NCBI GenBank assembly: GCA_002386065.1
Contig: DGES01000129.1
Location: 74,938 to 123,444 of the forward strand
Source of the DNA: Firmicutes bacterium UBA3920
Lineage (GTDB): Bacteria; Bacillota; Clostridia; Caldicoprobacterales; Xylanivirgaceae
DNA: 48,507 nt
Direction of reading: 5' to 3'
Position numbers and translations under genes: made by a program. The first letter of the stretch is position 1. Each line of letters begins with the position of its first letter. Of the stretch, positions 8,187 to 16,945 are shown piece after piece. Below the pieces are notes generated by a model. The model was not told where the DNA came from, searched no databases, and saw nothing but the letters and a program-made list of their open reading frames with translations.

Positions 8187-8767
8187 TCTGGTGGTGCAGT
8201 ATTCTAGTCAGCACAACCAGTTTCGAAGACGGGGCTAAAAATCCGTTGAGGGCATATCGATGAAGTTTCTGGTGCTGGCTTTCGACGCCCAGTTGGGGGC
8301 TGGTGCTGGAAGTTAAGGAAGAAGGGCGGTCTGCAAGGGCATGCAGAGGACGACCCAGCTTCCGTGGAGACCCAAATTGGTAGTTTATATCTACTGTTTG
8401 GGATTAAACCTGTATTGCGGCTATAAAGCTGTGTGCAGTGTAGCCTGCCTTGCGTGGCATCGGCGGATTATAGGTGATGAAGTAAAGATCTAAGGGGCCC
8501 TTTGAATCTTTACTATTTACTATATGAAATCGATGTTGCAAAAGAGGCTAGAAACTGGTATTGGCTGCAGAGGAAAGCTCCTAGACTGTCTTTTTAAAGG
8601 GTAGGTTGGAGATTACAGTGTGGTTGTAAGGTGATCCAGTTTTATCTTTGGCGACAAGATAAAACTAAATTTAAAGGGAAACCGCTCCATCGGCGACGGG
8701 GAGTATTTAGTTGGGAAATCCTACTGGACCATAAACCGCAAGGTCTATCCAACCTATCACCACCAGA
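8187..8767 (+). ncRNA. ole: OLE RNA (ornate, large, extremophilic), about 580 nt
   Basis: This 630-base non-coding interval is clearly richer in G and C than its surroundings and packed with complementary segments. Positions 8187-8196 pair perfectly with 8758-8767 (10 bp), closing the whole RNA. Other clear hairpins: 8481-8489 with 8506-8514 (9 bp), 8639-8648 with 8656-8665 (10 bp, then a CG-closed GCGA loop), a GCGA loop at 8693-8696 and a GCAA loop at 8738-8741. Size, position between ispA and dxs, and an OapA-like gene immediately downstream match the known genomic context of OLE RNA, a membrane-associated RNA reported to form a complex with OapA and other proteins and to affect tolerance to cold, short alcohols and magnesium. 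The call rests on context and structure, not on a covariance-model search. Confidence 0.88.
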
Positions 8768-8790
8768 TCCAACATTTTGGAGTGATAAAG

Positions 8791-9342
8791 TTGGCAAGCA
8801 AGAGACAGGCGAAAAGCAGAACCAATCGTAAAAAATGGCTTTTAAAAATCTCAATAATCACATTAATATTAACTTACATATTAGGTATATTTTCTGAGAT
8901 GTTTGTGAGAAATATGCAAAATACTTTCTTAGCCTTATTAGCGATTTTGTTTATAATATTTATAGGGGTTATTTTTGATATAATAGGAATTGCTGTTGCT
9001 GCTGCTGAAGAGGTACCATTTCTATCTATGGCATCGAAAAAAATCAAAGGTGCAAACCAAGCTCTCATACTTATACGGAATGCCAGTCAGGTGTCTAGTT
9101 TTTGTAATGATGTAGTAGGTGATATATGCGGAATTTTAAGCGGTTCTGCAGGTACTATATTAGTAGCAAAATTAGTTATTACAGGAAAAAGTTTAGATGA
9201 AACTTTTTTGAGTATAGTTATAAGCAGTTTGATTGCAGCATTAACTGTTGGTGGTAAAGCATTTGGGAAAAGTTTTGCAATGGAAAATAGTCAAAAAATA
9301 TTGTTATATGTGGGGCGAGTATTATATTTGTTTGACAAGTGA
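8791..9342 (+). CDS. oapA: OLE-associated protein OapA-like membrane protein
   Basis: About 183 residues with a very basic N-terminus (about ten Lys/Arg in the first 15 residues), well suited to RNA contact, followed by four hydrophobic segments (about 17-37, 44-71, 106-130 and 138-158). Between helices 2 and 3 lies IAVAAAEEVPFLSMASKKIK, rich in acidic and basic residues. Known OapA proteins are integral membrane proteins encoded directly after OLE RNA and needed to bring it to the membrane. GGAG (8779-8782) is 8 bases before the TTG at 8791; a GTG at 8782 overlaps that site and is rejected. It starts 24 bases after the RNA's closing helix, so both probably share one transcript. Confidence 0.85.
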   Translation: MASKRQAKSRTNRKKWLLKISIITLILTYILGIFSEMFVRNMQNTFLALLAILFIIFIGVIFDIIGIAVAAAEEVPFLSMASKKIKGANQALILIRNASQVSSFCNDVVGDICGILSGSAGTILVAKLVITGKSLDETFLSIVISSLIAALTVGGKAFGKSFAMENSQKILLYVGRVLYLFDK

Positions 9343-9385
9343 ATACGAAAATTTTACATAATTAAGAAGAGAGAGTGAGAAAAAT

Positions 9386-11278
9386 TTGAGTAATTATTCT
9401 CTATTGGATAGTATTAATTCTCCATCTGACTTAAAACGCCTAACTATAGGTGAATTATATCAACTATCAGATGAAATAAGGGAATTTATCATAAAAAACA
9501 TATCTAATACAGGTGGGCATCTTGCTTCTAACTTAGGTGTTGTAGAACTAACCCTTGCCCTTCACTATGTATTCAATAGTCCTTTTGATAAGATAATATG
9601 GGATGTAGGACATCAGTCCTATGTCCATAAAATTATTACAAAAAGAAAAGATATGTTCTGTACAATACGTCAATATGGTGGCTTAAGTGGTTTCCCTAAA
9701 CGAAAAGAAAGTATACATGATATATTTGAAACTGGACATAGTAGTACATCCATATCTGCAGCACTTGGAATCGCAAGAGCTCGTGATTTAAAAGGTGAAG
9801 ATGGTAATGTAATTGCTGTAATTGGCGATGGTGCATTGACAGGTGGTATGGCTTTTGAAGGATTAAATGATGCAGGTCATACAAATACTAAACTTATGGT
9901 AGTTTTGAACGATAATGAAATGTCAATATCCGAAAATGTAGGTGCACTATCAAGGCATTTGTCAAAAATACGTTCTAGTTCTCAATATAATCGGCTGAAA
10001 CGAGAGATAGAATATATATTAAAAAAGACTCCTGTTATAGGGAATCCTATGGCATATGGGGCAGAAAGACTTAAAAATAGCTTTAAATATATCTTTTTAC
10101 CTGGAGTGTTATTTGAAGAATTAGGTTTTACCTATATAGGTCCCATTGATGGTCATAATATTATTGATTTAATAGAGGTTTTTAATATAGCTTCTAGAGT
10201 AGCAGGTCCTACATTGGTTCATATTGTCACTAAAAAAGGTAAGGGATATGAATATGCAGAGAAATATCCAGAATCATATCATGGTATATCATCGTTTAAT
10301 GTAAAAACTGGTAGGCCATTGAAACAAAAAGTCGATAACTATTCCCACGTATTTGGTACAAAACTTGTGGAGATGGCTAAAAAAGATGAAAGAATAGTGG
10401 CGGTTTGTGCTGCTATGCCTGACGGTACAGGGCTTTCACAATTTGAAGAGAGTTTTCCAAATAGATTTTTTGATGTAGGTATAGCAGAGCAACATGCTGT
10501 TACTATGGCAGCTGGACTCGCAATAAGTGGTATGAGGCCATATGTGGCAATATATTCCACATTTCTTCAGCGAGCATATGATCAGATACTTCACGACGTA
10601 TGTATCCAAAATTTACCGGTCGTTTTTTGTATAGATAGAGCCGGTTTAGTAGGTCAAGACGGTGAAACCCATCAAGGTGTATTTGATATTACTTATTTAC
10701 GAACCATGCCTAATATGACAATTATGGCTCCTAAGGATGTTGCTGAACTAAAAAAGATGTTAGATTATTCTATTCATGTAAAAGGTCCATTGGCAATAAG
10801 ATATCCTAGGGGATATGAATCATGTTTAGGTGAACAAAAAGGGGCAAAAATACCATCATGGGAGATATTACATGATGGTAAAGATTGTGCCATATTGGCT
10901 GTTGGGCGAATGGTCTCTACAGCACTCGAGGTGCGAAAGATATTAAAAAGTTTTGGTATTGAGGTTGCAGTTGTAAATGCTAGGACAGTTAAACCATTGG
11001 ATAGTAAGATGTTATTTTCTTTATATAAAAAATATAAACTTTGGATAACCCTTGAAGATAATATAATAGCCGGAGGTTTTGGAAGTAGTATAAATGAATT
11101 TTTAAATGCTAAAAATTTAGATTTAAAAATAAAAAATTATGGGATACCTGACAGATTTATTTCCCATGGTAGTGTGGATATATTATTTAAAGAGTTAGGA
11201 CTTGATGGAAAAAGTTTAGCATGGGAAATAAAAGATATAATAGATCAAAATAAGGAGCGTACTAATGCAAGGTACTAG
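9386..11278 (+). CDS. dxs: 1-deoxy-D-xylulose-5-phosphate synthase
   Basis: A 630-residue DXS of normal length. It condenses pyruvate and glyceraldehyde 3-phosphate to 1-deoxyxylulose 5-phosphate, the first step of the MEP isoprenoid pathway. Visible features: GHQSYVHKI near residue 75, the thiamine-diphosphate motif GDGALTGGMAFEGLNDAG near residue 147, the catalytic glutamate in IAEQHAVTMAAGLA near residue 366 and the C-terminal transketolase domain. TTG start behind a weak GAGAG site. ispA upstream and ispH elsewhere in this window belong to the same pathway. It overlaps tlyA by 14 bases. Confidence 0.96.
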   Translation: MSNYSLLDSINSPSDLKRLTIGELYQLSDEIREFIIKNISNTGGHLASNLGVVELTLALHYVFNSPFDKIIWDVGHQSYVHKIITKRKDMFCTIRQYGGLSGFPKRKESIHDIFETGHSSTSISAALGIARARDLKGEDGNVIAVIGDGALTGGMAFEGLNDAGHTNTKLMVVLNDNEMSISENVGALSRHLSKIRSSSQYNRLKREIEYILKKTPVIGNPMAYGAERLKNSFKYIFLPGVLFEELGFTYIGPIDGHNIIDLIEVFNIASRVAGPTLVHIVTKKGKGYEYAEKYPESYHGISSFNVKTGRPLKQKVDNYSHVFGTKLVEMAKKDERIVAVCAAMPDGTGLSQFEESFPNRFFDVGIAEQHAVTMAAGLAISGMRPYVAIYSTFLQRAYDQILHDVCIQNLPVVFCIDRAGLVGQDGETHQGVFDITYLRTMPNMTIMAPKDVAELKKMLDYSIHVKGPLAIRYPRGYESCLGEQKGAKIPSWEILHDGKDCAILAVGRMVSTALEVRKILKSFGIEVAVVNARTVKPLDSKMLFSLYKKYKLWITLEDNIIAGGFGSSINEFLNAKNLDLKIKNYGIPDRFISHGSVDILFKELGLDGKSLAWEIKDIIDQNKERTNARY

Positions 11279-12086
11279 GAAAGTCAGAATAGATGTTTTA
11301 TTGGTAGAGCGGGGTTTTTTTCCTACAAGACAAAAAGCACAACGTGCCATAATGGCAGGTGTGGTATATATAGATGAAGTTAGAGTTGATAAGGCAGGAA
11401 CCAAAGTGGATATAAACGCTAATATAAAAGTAAAGACCGATCCGGTACCTTATGTTAGTCGTGGTGGATTAAAATTGGAAAAAGCAATTGAAATCTTTGA
11501 TATCCCCGTTAAGGGGCGAACTTTTTTAGATGTAGGTGCTTCTACAGGGGGTTTTACTGATTGCCTTCTTAAAAATGGAGCACTTAGAGTATATGCCATC
11601 GATGTAGGTTATGGTCAGTTAGATTGGAAATTAAGAAACGATAGCAGGGTAGTCGTATTAGAGAGGATGAATATACGTTACTTAACTCCTGATGACCTAC
11701 CTGAACTAGCTCAAGGAGCGGTAATAGATGTTTCTTTTATATCTTTAAAATTAGTTGTGCCTGTTATAAGAAAATTACTTGATTGTGATAGCCATGTAAT
11801 TGCGCTAATAAAGCCTCAATTTGAGGCTGGAGTTGATAAAGTAGGAAAAAAAGGTATAGTTCGCGATCCTGATATTCATAAGGAAGTGTTATTTGAAATA
11901 GTCCAATTTATAGAAAAAGAAGGTTTTATGATTGTAGATCTTACTTATTCTCCTATAAAGGGTTCTGAAGGAAATATAGAGTTCTTAGTTCATTTTTATA
12001 AAAATAAGAATGAGAAAAAGTCTGAATTTGATTATATGGAAAAAATACCATTTATTGTAGATGATGCTCATAGAGAATTATTCTAG
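11265..12086 (+). CDS. tlyA: TlyA/YqxC family rRNA 2'-O-methyltransferase-like protein
   Basis: A 273-residue protein with an N-terminal S4 RNA-binding domain (about residues 4-65) and an FtsJ-type SAM methyltransferase domain with FLDVGASTGGFTDCLL near residue 87 and KPQFEAG further on. In mycobacteria TlyA methylates 16S and 23S rRNA and confers capreomycin sensitivity; the Firmicutes homologs (YqxC) are often called hemolysin A, a name with little support. AAGGAG precedes the ATG, which lies inside the dxs end. The gene order dxs-tlyA-nadK-argR-recN is conserved. Confidence 0.92.
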   Translation: MQGTRKVRIDVLLVERGFFPTRQKAQRAIMAGVVYIDEVRVDKAGTKVDINANIKVKTDPVPYVSRGGLKLEKAIEIFDIPVKGRTFLDVGASTGGFTDCLLKNGALRVYAIDVGYGQLDWKLRNDSRVVVLERMNIRYLTPDDLPELAQGAVIDVSFISLKLVVPVIRKLLDCDSHVIALIKPQFEAGVDKVGKKGIVRDPDIHKEVLFEIVQFIEKEGFMIVDLTYSPIKGSEGNIEFLVHFYKNKNEKKSEFDYMEKIPFIVDDAHRELF

Positions 12087-12102
12087 AAGAAGGGAGGCCT
12101 TT

Positions 12103-12957
12103 ATGAAACAAGTAGGTATCATTCCAAATTTGACAAAGGATAATGGAGAGTTAACTGCTACTATAGTAGAAAAAGCAGCTACATATGGCATAACAAGTTA
12201 TATAGTAGATGAAATGTATGATTTTATAAAAAATGGAATCCCTCTCACAAAAGAAGAATTGTACAAAAAAAGTGAAGCTATTTTAGTATTAGGTGGAGAT
12301 GGAACCCTACTTAGTATTTCGAAGGATGCAGCCAAATACGATGTACCTATTTTGGGCATCAATATAGGGAATTTAGGTTTTTTAACGGCAATTGAAGGTT
12401 CAGAAGTTGATATCGCATTAAAAAGTCTGAAAGAAGGAACTTATTACATTGAAGATAGAATGATGCTTAAAGCAGAGCTTATTAGAGATAATGAAATATA
12501 TGATGAATTTGTAGCATTAAATGATATTGCAATAACTAAAGGTTCTTATGCACGAATAATTCATCTTAAAGCATTTATAAATAATGATTTTGTAAATTTT
12601 TATCCTGCTGACGGTATTTTAATTTCTAGCCCAACGGGTTCAACTGCTTACTCTCTTTCTGCGGGAGGACCGGTTATAAATCCTAATATGGAATGTCTAC
12701 TTCTTACCCCCATTTGTCCACATGTTTTAAATATCCGTTCCATTGTAACAAATGCAGATGACGAGATTAAAATAGTGGTAGATGACGATAATAGGGATAT
12801 AGTATTAACCATTGATGGACAAAAAGGCATTACTCTTAAAAAAGAAGATGAGGTAGTAGTAAGAAAAGATGAAAAGAGTGCTAAATTTATAAAGATTGGA
12901 AAGGAAAGTTTTTTTGATATATTGAGAAATAAGTTGACAGAACGATTATGTTATTAA
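12103..12957 (+). CDS. nadK: NAD kinase
   Basis: A 284-residue ATP-NAD kinase, making NADP from NAD. The diagnostic GGDGTLL lies near residue 63, followed by GINIGNLGFLTAIE, ALNDIAITKG and the conserved GILISSPTGSTAYSLSAGGP segment (shown here in part), all typical of NadK. The frame runs upstream to 12061, but GGGAGG lies directly before the ATG at 12103, which gives the usual N-terminus KQVGIIPN. It lies between tlyA and argR, as in most clostridia. Confidence 0.95.
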   Translation: MKQVGIIPNLTKDNGELTATIVEKAATYGITSYIVDEMYDFIKNGIPLTKEELYKKSEAILVLGGDGTLLSISKDAAKYDVPILGINIGNLGFLTAIEGSEVDIALKSLKEGTYYIEDRMMLKAELIRDNEIYDEFVALNDIAITKGSYARIIHLKAFINNDFVNFYPADGILISSPTGSTAYSLSAGGPVINPNMECLLLTPICPHVLNIRSIVTNADDEIKIVVDDDNRDIVLTIDGQKGITLKKEDEVVVRKDEKSAKFIKIGKESFFDILRNKLTERLCY

Positions 12958-12981
12958 TTACAGAGCTAAGGAGGTTAGTAG

Positions 12982-13434
12982 ATGAAAATTAATAGACATG
13001 CGCTTATACTTGATATTATCTCAGAGAAAGATATAGAAACTCAAGAACAATTGGCTGAGGAATTAAGAAGACGAGGCATAGAAGTAACTCAAGCTACTGT
13101 TTCTAGAGATATAAAAGAATTACGATTGGTAAAAGTTTTATCTCCATCAGGGATCTATAAGTATGCACCTATTGACAGAGAAGAAAATGGTGTTTCTGAC
13201 AGATTGATAAGAGTTTTTTCTGAATCGGTTGTATCCATGGAATCGGCAAATAATCTGATTGTGATTAAAACGATAAGTGGTAGTGCTATGGCGGCTGCTG
13301 GAGCCATAGATGCTTTAAATTGGAAAGAAATAATAGGATGTATTGCAGGCGATGATACTATATTGGTTGTGGTCAAAAAAGATGAGTTAGTAAACGATGT
13401 TATGAAAAAATTTAGTAAGCTTATGAAGGCATAA
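12982..13434 (+). CDS. argR: Arginine repressor ArgR/AhrC
   Basis: A 150-residue ArgR: an N-terminal winged helix with TQATVSRDIKELRLVKV (about residues 35-51) and a C-terminal arginine-binding, hexamerising domain with GCIAGDDTILVVVK. In Firmicutes it represses arginine biosynthesis and activates catabolism; the homolog is nearly always encoded just before recN. GGAGG precedes the ATG. No arginine gene is visible in the window, so its targets lie elsewhere. Confidence 0.95.
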   Translation: MKINRHALILDIISEKDIETQEQLAEELRRRGIEVTQATVSRDIKELRLVKVLSPSGIYKYAPIDREENGVSDRLIRVFSESVVSMESANNLIVIKTISGSAMAAAGAIDALNWKEIIGCIAGDDTILVVVKKDELVNDVMKKFSKLMKA

Positions 13435-13449
13435 GGGGGATAAATATTT

Positions 13450-15153
13450 ATGCTTAGTCATCTGCGAATTGAAAATATAGCTCTTATTGGACAGTTATCC
13501 ATTGATTTTGATAAAGGACTTAATATAATAACAGGAGAAACAGGGGCAGGAAAATCTATAGTTATTGATAGTATAAATTTACTCTTGGGTGAAAGGGCCG
13601 ATAGAAATCTTATAAGAGCAGGCGAAGATAAAGCATACGTGGAAGGTATATTTACTATAGAAAATATGGATGTGTTAAGTTCGATTTTGGATAATTATGG
13701 AATAATAGTAGATGACGAAACATTAATTATTACAAGGGAACTTTCATCTAATGGCAGGAACATATGTAGAATAAACGGTAGAGCAGTGACACTTTCGGTA
13801 TTAAAAGAAGTCAGCAAATATCTTATTGATATTCATGGTCAGCATGAACATCAATCTCTGCTTTCGGTTGAATCGCATAGAAAATTTTTAGATAGTTTTG
13901 GTGGAAATTCTATAGAAGAGAGGAAAGAAGAAGTTAGAAAATATTACAACATATTCAAAAACGTACAAAATCAGATAGAAAGCATACAGGAAATTGATGC
14001 CAGCGGAAGAGCACGAAAAGACTATTTAATATATCAGCTGGAAGAGATAAAGAAGGCAAACTTAAAAATAGATGAATATGAAAAATTAATGCAGGAGAGG
14101 ACGGTACTACAAAACTCAGAACATATTATGGAGGGGATTGAGAAGGTCTATAATTTGTTATATAGGGGATGGTCATCTAGTATTCCCTCTATAACTGAAG
14201 GATTGGGTAGTATATGTTCTGAATTTCAGAATTTAGTTAACCTTGATAAAGAATTAGAGCCAATGTTGCGGCGTTTTGAAAATATATATTATGAGTTAGA
14301 AGACTGCGTTATGGAGCTTAGAGATTATATGGATACTTTTAAATTTGATGAAAATAAATTAGATGAAATAGAAAGCCGGTTGAATTTAATAAATGATCTC
14401 AAAAGAAAATATGGGTCTAGTATTTCTGATATATTAGAATATAGTCAAGAATTAGAAAAAGAGATAAGAAAGATAGAAGAAAGCAATCAGTTATTAGCAG
14501 AATTGAGTAGTCAAAGAGAACTTACGTGGGAAAAATTATATAGCGCATGTGAATCCTTGTCTAAAAAGAGAAAAGAAGTGGCTAAACGCTTTGAGGTACA
14601 ATTATTAAGACAATTATCAGATTTAGGTATGGATAAGACAAAGTTTTTAGTAGATATCAATTCAGATAGAAAATATGTATCTAGTGATGGATTTGATAGT
14701 ATAGAATTTCTTATATCTCCTAATCCTGGTGAACCACTTAGACCTTTAACGAAAATAGTTTCTGGAGGAGAGATGGCAAGGATTATGCTTGCATTTAAAA
14801 CTATATTGGCAGATATAGACGATATTCCAACTTTAATTTTTGATGAAATAGACGTAGGAATAAGTGGTAATATAGCTAAGGTTGTAGCTCAGAAAATGGC
14901 TATAATTTCAAAGTCACATCAGTTGATATGTGTTACGCATCTTCCACAAATTGCGGCCATGGCTGATAGACATTTTACTATTGAAAAATATACAGATAAT
15001 GGACGAACATATACTATAGCTAAGGTTTTATCAGACGGTGAAAGACAGTATGAACTGGCTAAGATGGCAGGAGGGACAGAACTTAGTAAATTGAGTTTAG
15101 AACATGCTTTGGAATTAATAAAAAATTCAGAAAAATACAAAAGTCGATTGTAA
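13450..15153 (+). CDS. recN: DNA repair protein RecN
   Basis: A 567-residue SMC-like ATPase. Walker A is GETGAGKS near residue 29, the ABC signature is VSGGEMARIM near residue 437 and Walker B is TLIFDEIDVGISG near 462; between them lie two coiled-coil arms. RecN is recruited early to DNA double-strand breaks and helps recombination. ATHLPQIAAMAD (as CVTHLPQIAAMAD) is the conserved end motif. It closes the long nusB-to-recN gene run and is followed by a strong palindromic terminator. Confidence 0.95.
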   Translation: MLSHLRIENIALIGQLSIDFDKGLNIITGETGAGKSIVIDSINLLLGERADRNLIRAGEDKAYVEGIFTIENMDVLSSILDNYGIIVDDETLIITRELSSNGRNICRINGRAVTLSVLKEVSKYLIDIHGQHEHQSLLSVESHRKFLDSFGGNSIEERKEEVRKYYNIFKNVQNQIESIQEIDASGRARKDYLIYQLEEIKKANLKIDEYEKLMQERTVLQNSEHIMEGIEKVYNLLYRGWSSSIPSITEGLGSICSEFQNLVNLDKELEPMLRRFENIYYELEDCVMELRDYMDTFKFDENKLDEIESRLNLINDLKRKYGSSISDILEYSQELEKEIRKIEESNQLLAELSSQRELTWEKLYSACESLSKKRKEVAKRFEVQLLRQLSDLGMDKTKFLVDINSDRKYVSSDGFDSIEFLISPNPGEPLRPLTKIVSGGEMARIMLAFKTILADIDDIPTLIFDEIDVGISGNIAKVVAQKMAIISKSHQLICVTHLPQIAAMADRHFTIEKYTDNGRTYTIAKVLSDGERQYELAKMAGGTELSKLSLEHALELIKNSEKYKSRL

Positions 15154-15180
15154 AGACTCTATTGCAAAATAGCCCATAAG

Positions 15181-15230
15181 AAAAGGCAAAAAAAGAGAAG
15201 AATTTAAATTCTTCTCTTTTTTTGCCTTTT
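15181..15230 (+). terminator. Perfect 50-nt palindromic, probably bidirectional terminator
   Basis: Arms of 25 bases (15181-15205 and 15206-15230) are exact reverse complements, with GAGAAGAATTT/AAATTCTTCTC in the centre flanked by A7 and T7 runs and AAAAGGC/GCCTTTT outside. It ends the recN operon and would work on both strands. Confidence 0.88.
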
Positions 15231-15308
15231 TTAACGAATTTTAAGTAGAATAAATAGATGTTTTAAGGTTAATTTAAATTTGTTAAATAAAAAAGGTCAA
15301 AATTGTAC

Positions 15309-15332
15309 AAGATCTATTTTAAAATAGGTCTT
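15309..15332 (+). repeat. Near-perfect 24-nt palindrome upstream of spoIVB
   Basis: AAGATCTATTTT (15309-15320) and AAAATAGGTCTT (15321-15332) pair with a single T-G wobble. There is no T-run after it, so an operator or mRNA hairpin is as likely as a terminator. The surrounding 15231-15446 stretch holds no gene that I can support. Confidence 0.45.
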
Positions 15333-15446
15333 ATATAAATTTGATTATCACAAAAAATTTAAAAAAGACTTTAACCGATCATATTATTTTAATATATATT
15401 TTTCACAATTTATATTTTATAAAATGTTATAGTAGAGGTGGTAATA

Positions 15447-16751
15447 GTGAAAAAACATTCTATAAAGCAAGTAATGGGGATATGTATTGGTATATTTTTT
15501 TTACTATTAAATTATTCGCCGGGGATGCAAGTATTACGTGGATTGCCTTCAGAGCTAAAATTATTTGAAGGAGATGTAAAAACCCTTGAATTCAATTTAC
15601 CACTAAGTATAAATATTGAGAGCAATGAAATAGATGTGTTGAAATTTAATGGAAATTCCTTAGAAGATAAAAGAATGTATAATATATACGGTCCTATATC
15701 GATTGAGAGCGTAAAAAGAGGGGATGTGCTACTTAACCTAAAATTATTTGGTTTTATTCCTATAAAAGAATTAAAGGTGAGTGTGGAGCCTCAAAAAAAA
15801 ATTATTCCAGGAGGAGATTCTATAGGAGTAAATATATATACTAAAGGTGCTCTGATAGTAGGTATTTCAGAGATAATTGATGAATATGGTGCTAAGCAAT
15901 GTCCAGCAATTGATGTAGGTTTAAGACCTGGTGATATAATTGAAAAGATAAATGGTATTGTAGTAAAAAATGCAAATCATCTTTCTATGTTAATAGAGAA
16001 ACTAGGACATAAAGAATTAGAGCTAGAAATAAAACGCGGAAATATAATTCTTAAGAAAAATATAAAGCCTATAATAAATTCGGAAGATGGCAAATTAAGA
16101 CTAGGAATTTGGGTTAGAGATAGTACATGTGGAGTAGGTACATTAACTTTTATAAATCCAGAGAATAATATGTTTGCGGCTTTAGGACACGCTATAACAG
16201 ATGTAGATACAGGTACATTATTATCTGTAAAAGATGGTGAGATAGTCCAAGCGAAGATAATTGATATTATAGAAGGTAGAAAAGGACAACCTGGAGAAAT
16301 AAGGGGGTTCTTTTCCGAAGATCAAAGAAAAATAGGAAGTATAAAGAAAAATACCCCTTACGGTCTTTTTGGTAAACTCTATGAGAATACATGGGAATTC
16401 AACCAAAGGGAGATACTTCCCATTTGTAGGCAATCAGATGTAAAACTAGGAGAAGCTAAGATATTGTCAACTATAGACAGCGGACAAATAAAGGAGTATA
16501 AAATTGATATAATAAAAATAAATAGACAAAATTACCCTAATCCAAAGGGAATGATAATTGAAATAACAGACCCTGATCTGTTGCAGCAAACAGGTGGGAT
16601 AATTCAAGGAATGAGCGGTAGTCCCATAATACAGGATAATAAAATCATTGGCGCTGTAACCCATGTATTTGTAAATGATCCTAAAAAAGGATATGGAGTT
16701 TTTATTGAATGGATGCTAGAAGAAATGGAGAAAATTGTTGAAATTGAATAA
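15447..16751 (+). CDS. spoIVB: SpoIVB serine peptidase (S55), sporulation signalling protease
   Basis: About 434 residues: an N-terminal signal/membrane segment (about 7-27), a PDZ domain (about 110-190; DVGLRPGDIIEKINGI) and an S55 peptidase domain. The catalytic residues can be placed by family comparison: His in GHAITD near 248, Asp in EITDPDLL near 375 and Ser in GMSGSPII near 390. SpoIVB is secreted from the forespore and cleaves SpoIVFA, releasing pro-sigma-K processing. GAGGTG (15435-15440) selects the GTG at 15447; an in-frame GTG at 15438 overlaps that site. recN-spoIVB-spo0A is a conserved order. Confidence 0.94.
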   Translation: MKKHSIKQVMGICIGIFFLLLNYSPGMQVLRGLPSELKLFEGDVKTLEFNLPLSINIESNEIDVLKFNGNSLEDKRMYNIYGPISIESVKRGDVLLNLKLFGFIPIKELKVSVEPQKKIIPGGDSIGVNIYTKGALIVGISEIIDEYGAKQCPAIDVGLRPGDIIEKINGIVVKNANHLSMLIEKLGHKELELEIKRGNIILKKNIKPIINSEDGKLRLGIWVRDSTCGVGTLTFINPENNMFAALGHAITDVDTGTLLSVKDGEIVQAKIIDIIEGRKGQPGEIRGFFSEDQRKIGSIKKNTPYGLFGKLYENTWEFNQREILPICRQSDVKLGEAKILSTIDSGQIKEYKIDIIKINRQNYPNPKGMIIEITDPDLLQQTGGIIQGMSGSPIIQDNKIIGAVTHVFVNDPKKGYGVFIEWMLEEMEKIVEIE

Positions 16752-16819
16752 ATAGCTATTTTTTCTCAATTTTGCAGGAAATTTTTGAGTTTTAGCGAAT
16801 AGATTAAATAGGAAATTTA

Positions 16820-16848
16820 TTGAAAATGTAAAATGATATTATTATAAT
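16820..16848 (+). promoter_or_regulatory. Sigma-A type promoter upstream of spo0A
   Basis: TTGAAA (16820-16825), a 17-base spacer and a perfect TATAAT (16843-16848) lie about 97 bases before the spo0A start. It may correspond to the vegetative Pv promoter known in B. subtilis. I could not place a convincing sigma-H promoter or Spo0A box in the leader. Confidence 0.6.
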
Positions 16849-16945
16849 CTAACCAATATATTGTATTGATAAGTTATTAATATGTTTTTAATATTAAATA
16901 TATTTTAGTCTATAATTATTCTTTTAAATAAAGGGGGTACATAGT

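Noticed and set aside
8631..8854. Open frames of 66-70 codons on both strands within the RNA region
   Set aside because: They lie in the structured RNA, lack ribosome sites and have compositions determined by the hairpins; a coding role is not supported.
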